Positions 41,406 to 42,811 of a stretch of 42,811 nucleotides of DNA are shown piece by piece. The position numbers were made by a program, and so were the translations under genes. Under the pieces are notes generated by a model that saw only the letters and a program-made list of their open reading frames with translations, was not told the origin of the DNA and did no database searches. The number at the start of each line of letters is the position of its first letter. Position 1 is the first letter of the stretch. The stretch is from Patescibacteria group bacterium (lineage in GTDB: Bacteria; Patescibacteriota; Gracilibacteria; Absconditabacterales; Absconditicoccaceae), in assembly GCA_022705745.1 (NCBI GenBank), contig JAKJDW010000008.1, forward strand, positions 1-42,811, in the 5' to 3' direction.

Positions 41406-41921
41406 ATGATGGATAAGGGATTAATAACTATAGTTGATGAAAATGATAACATATTATGATACAAAAAAAGATGAACTTTGGAACATTGAAAAGATATTTA
41501 TAGAATATCTGGATTGTGGTTGGAAAATTCTCGTTGAGAAGTACTTATAGCTCAAAGAGCTTATTCCAAAAAAAATCAATGATGAAAACGATGACCAGCT
41601 GCTGCCTGAACTGTAGAAAAATGAGAAACCTATGAAAGCAACATATTAAAAGAGTCACAAGAAGAAATTTGATTAGAACTCAAGGATTATGAAATTGGAG
41701 TAAAAGAATTTGTGCATGCAAAAGAAAATAATAATAGAAAGTATTTTTGTCAACGATTTATAGCCAAAAGTGATAAAAAAGTAGAAGAACTTGAAATACA
41801 AAAAGAAGAAGTAGAAAAAATTATGCGAATTAGCAAACAAGATTTAATAAATTGGATTGAGCAAAAACCAGAAGATTTTGTGGTGGGTGCTATACATTAT
41901 ATTGATTTATTTTGTTGTTAA
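41406..41921 (+). CDS. Nudix hydrolase (MutT/IPP-isomerase-like)
   Basis: 171 aa with TGA = Gly. Nudix box GTVEKGETYESNILKESQEEIGL: Gly, five residues, Glu, seven residues, then the RExxEExG core with Lys in place of the usual Arg, spanning about residues 75-97. Before it, GLWLENSRGEVLIAQRAYSK and GGKRGPAAAGTVE form the N-terminal strand of the fold. Family members hydrolyse nucleoside diphosphates linked to another moiety; the IPP-isomerase-like look (LIAQRAYSKKNQGGKRG) is only a resemblance. The TGA codons give the critical Gly of the box. It sits between sufC and sufB. Confidence 0.9.
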
Positions 41922-42014
41922 ACTACTTAATAATTAAAATGATATTTTATGCATATGAATTGGATTTACTGTTTACAATCTACAAATCATTTTTTAACTT
42001 TCAATATATAAATT

Positions 42015-42811
42015 GTGAACTTAAGACAGACTTTGGAAACACCAAATAATATAAAATATGATGTTTATCTAACATGACTGACAGAAGATACTGTGAGAAA
42101 AATTTCTGCTGATCAAAAAGAACCTGAATGGATGTTGGAACTCAGATTAAAATCATTGGAAATATACAATAATATGCCAATGCCAAAGCGGTGACCGGAT
42201 TTGAGTGAATTAATGCCTCTTATTGAGGGCTCACAACACGAGATAGCCCCCCTTGAAAAGGGGCTAAAACACGAGATGACCCCCCTTATTAAGGGGCTAG
42301 AACACGAGATAGCCCCCCTTAATAAGGGGGGAAGGGGGGATGAAATAAACCATTTACCATACAATAAAAAAAATATACAAAAAGCTAAAGCACTAAGAAA
42401 AAATATGACGAAAGCTGAAAAAAAACTTTGGTATGAATATCTCAAAAATCTTAATGTTAGAGTTTTAAGACAAAGACCGATTGATGAGTATATTGTAGAT
42501 TTTTATATAGCTTCAAAAAAACTAGTTATTGAAATAGATTGAGATACCCATTGGACAGATAAAGAAATTAAATATGATCAAAAAAGAACTCAAAAATTAG
42601 AATCATATTGATTAAAAGTTATGAGGTTTACAAATACTGAAATATTCCAAAATTTTGATGCGGTATGTAGTATAATAGAAAATGTTCAAATCCCCCCTAC
42701 CCCCCTTGAAAAGGGGGGCTTGGAGAGAGTCCCTACTTCTCTCACTGAAAAGGGGGGCTTGGAGTGAGTCCCCACTTCTCTCACTGAAAAGGGGGGCTTG
42801 GAGTGAGTCCC
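42015..42811 (+). CDS. sufB: SufB N-terminus fused in frame to an inserted DUF559 nuclease, 3' end outside window
   Basis: GTG start at 42015 (an in-frame TAA lies just upstream at 42009). Residues 1-65 are SufB: GLTEDTVRKISADQKEPEWM, LRLKSLEIYNNMPMPKRGPD, LSEL, like the start of Bacillus SufB (EEP-x-WMLDFRLKSLEHFYNMPMP). There SufB would continue FDEITYY, but instead come 33-nt repeats (HEIAPLEKGLK-type), then a DUF559 domain: LRKNMTKAEKKLWYEYLKNL, VRVLRQRPIDEYIVDFYIAS, KKLVIEIDGDTHWTD, and SYGLKVMRFTNTEI, with the family's acidic residues (E in AEKKLW, DF, EIDGD) intact. Then 39-nt repeats. No stop to the window edge. DUF559 proteins are restriction/Vsr-like fold. SufB binds SufC and the nascent Fe-S cluster. 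Confidence 0.8.
42212..42340 (+). repeat. Left-flank 33-nt in-frame palindromic repeats of the DUF559 insert
   Basis: Three to four units of CACGAGATAGCCCCCCTTGA followed by AAAGGGGCTAAAA (33 nt). Each holds a CCCCCTT-NNNN-AAGGGG palindrome, and the last extends to GGGGGGAAGGGGGGATG. Period is a multiple of three, coding 11-residue units (HEIAPLEKGLK, HEMTPLIKGLE, HEIAPLNKGGR). GC content is far above the flanking suf sequence. Confidence 0.85.
42691..42811 (+). repeat. Right-flank 39-nt in-frame repeats of the DUF559 insert
   Basis: At least three units with period 39 (starts at 42708, 42747, 42786): GAAAAGGGGGGCTTGGAGTG followed by AGTCCCCACTTCTCTCACT. The array begins at 42691 with a CCCCCCTACCCCCCTTG stretch that can pair with the G runs. 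Units encode GVPTSLTEKGGLE in frame; the TGA inside (coding Gly) would be a stop under the standard code. Array runs off the window edge. Confidence 0.85.

Noticed and set aside
42015-42811. An intein in SufB
   Set aside because: SufB inteins are known, but the insert starts with palindromic repeats (MPLIEG...), has no Cys/Ser splice-junction or block A-like sequence at the visible boundary, and its nuclease is DUF559 rather than LAGLIDADG. The C-terminal junction is outside the window, so it is not fully excluded.
42691-42811. CRISPR array
   Set aside because: Units of 39 nt (and 33 nt on the left) are almost identical along their whole length, so there are no variable spacers; no cas genes are present.

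Overview
The window reads as a chromosomal segment of a Candidate Phyla Radiation bacterium that translates UGA as glycine (genetic code 25), i.e. Gracilibacteria (BD1-5/GN02) or Absconditabacteria (SR1). The evidence is internal. Almost every recognisable protein is broken by TGA under the standard code, but becomes full length when TGA is read as Gly, and the TGA codons fall on invariant glycines. In the second Walker A motif of UvrA (GASGAGKT) all three glycines are TGA. The KH-domain GKGG of PNPase and ABC signature SGG motifs also use TGA. Only TAA and TAG end genes. The DNA is very A+T-rich, genes are densely packed, and start codons have no evident Shine-Dalgarno sequence. All CDS below are called with TGA = Gly.

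Layout. 1-628: tail of a DDE transposase. 684-7422: membrane/secretion block with a membrane protein, two large related polytopic proteins (VirB6/TrbL-like by layout) and a lytic transglycosylase-like exported protein (VirB1-like), read as part of a type IV secretion or DNA-uptake apparatus. 7534-10464: uvrA. 10750-12069: membrane-anchored, solute-binding-like protein (minus). 12415-14553: pnp. 14605-16996 (minus): DUF84/YjjX-like NTPase, deoxyribosyltransferase-like protein and pheS. 17254-18795: FtsE-like ABC ATPase plus two small hypotheticals. 18890-22469: Nif3-like protein, SbcD/Mre11-like phosphoesterase and a short DUF1846 protein. 22606-25257 (minus): zinc-ribbon membrane protein and long RelA/SpoT. 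25786-28082: small membrane peptide, tandem paralogues of unknown family, and a degenerate coding remnant. 28244-30031 (minus): DsbA-like oxidoreductase and two short membrane proteins sharing one juxtamembrane module. 30241-33577: surface polysaccharide genes (O-antigen ligase-like, GT2, pyruvyl transferase-like). 33656-36694 (minus): a 769-aa and a 196-aa hypothetical. 36914-37354: tRNA-Ser(GCU), tRNA-CAU and tRNA-derived repeats carrying GC-rich hairpins. 37453-39346: bL33, bS16 with a repetitive acidic tail, a VirB2-pilin-like two-helix protein and a membrane protein. 39391-40455 (minus): AlkD-like protein and a small membrane protein. 40655-42811: sufC, a Nudix hydrolase and sufB.

The most striking feature is at the right edge. 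sufB starts normally, but after about 65 codons it runs in frame into a DUF559 (Vsr-like fold) nuclease domain flanked by GC-rich palindromic tandem repeats with periods of 33 and 39 nt. Both periods are multiples of three, and the frame is open to the end of the window. Similar short GC-rich hairpins sit in intergenic DNA (10483-10653, 29130-29215) and inside tRNA-derived copies (37050-37354). This suggests that small palindromic elements spread in this genome, possibly with help from a DUF559-type nuclease. A second, AT-rich dispersed repeat (AAGTTYRTAAAGTT type) marks several intergenic regions.
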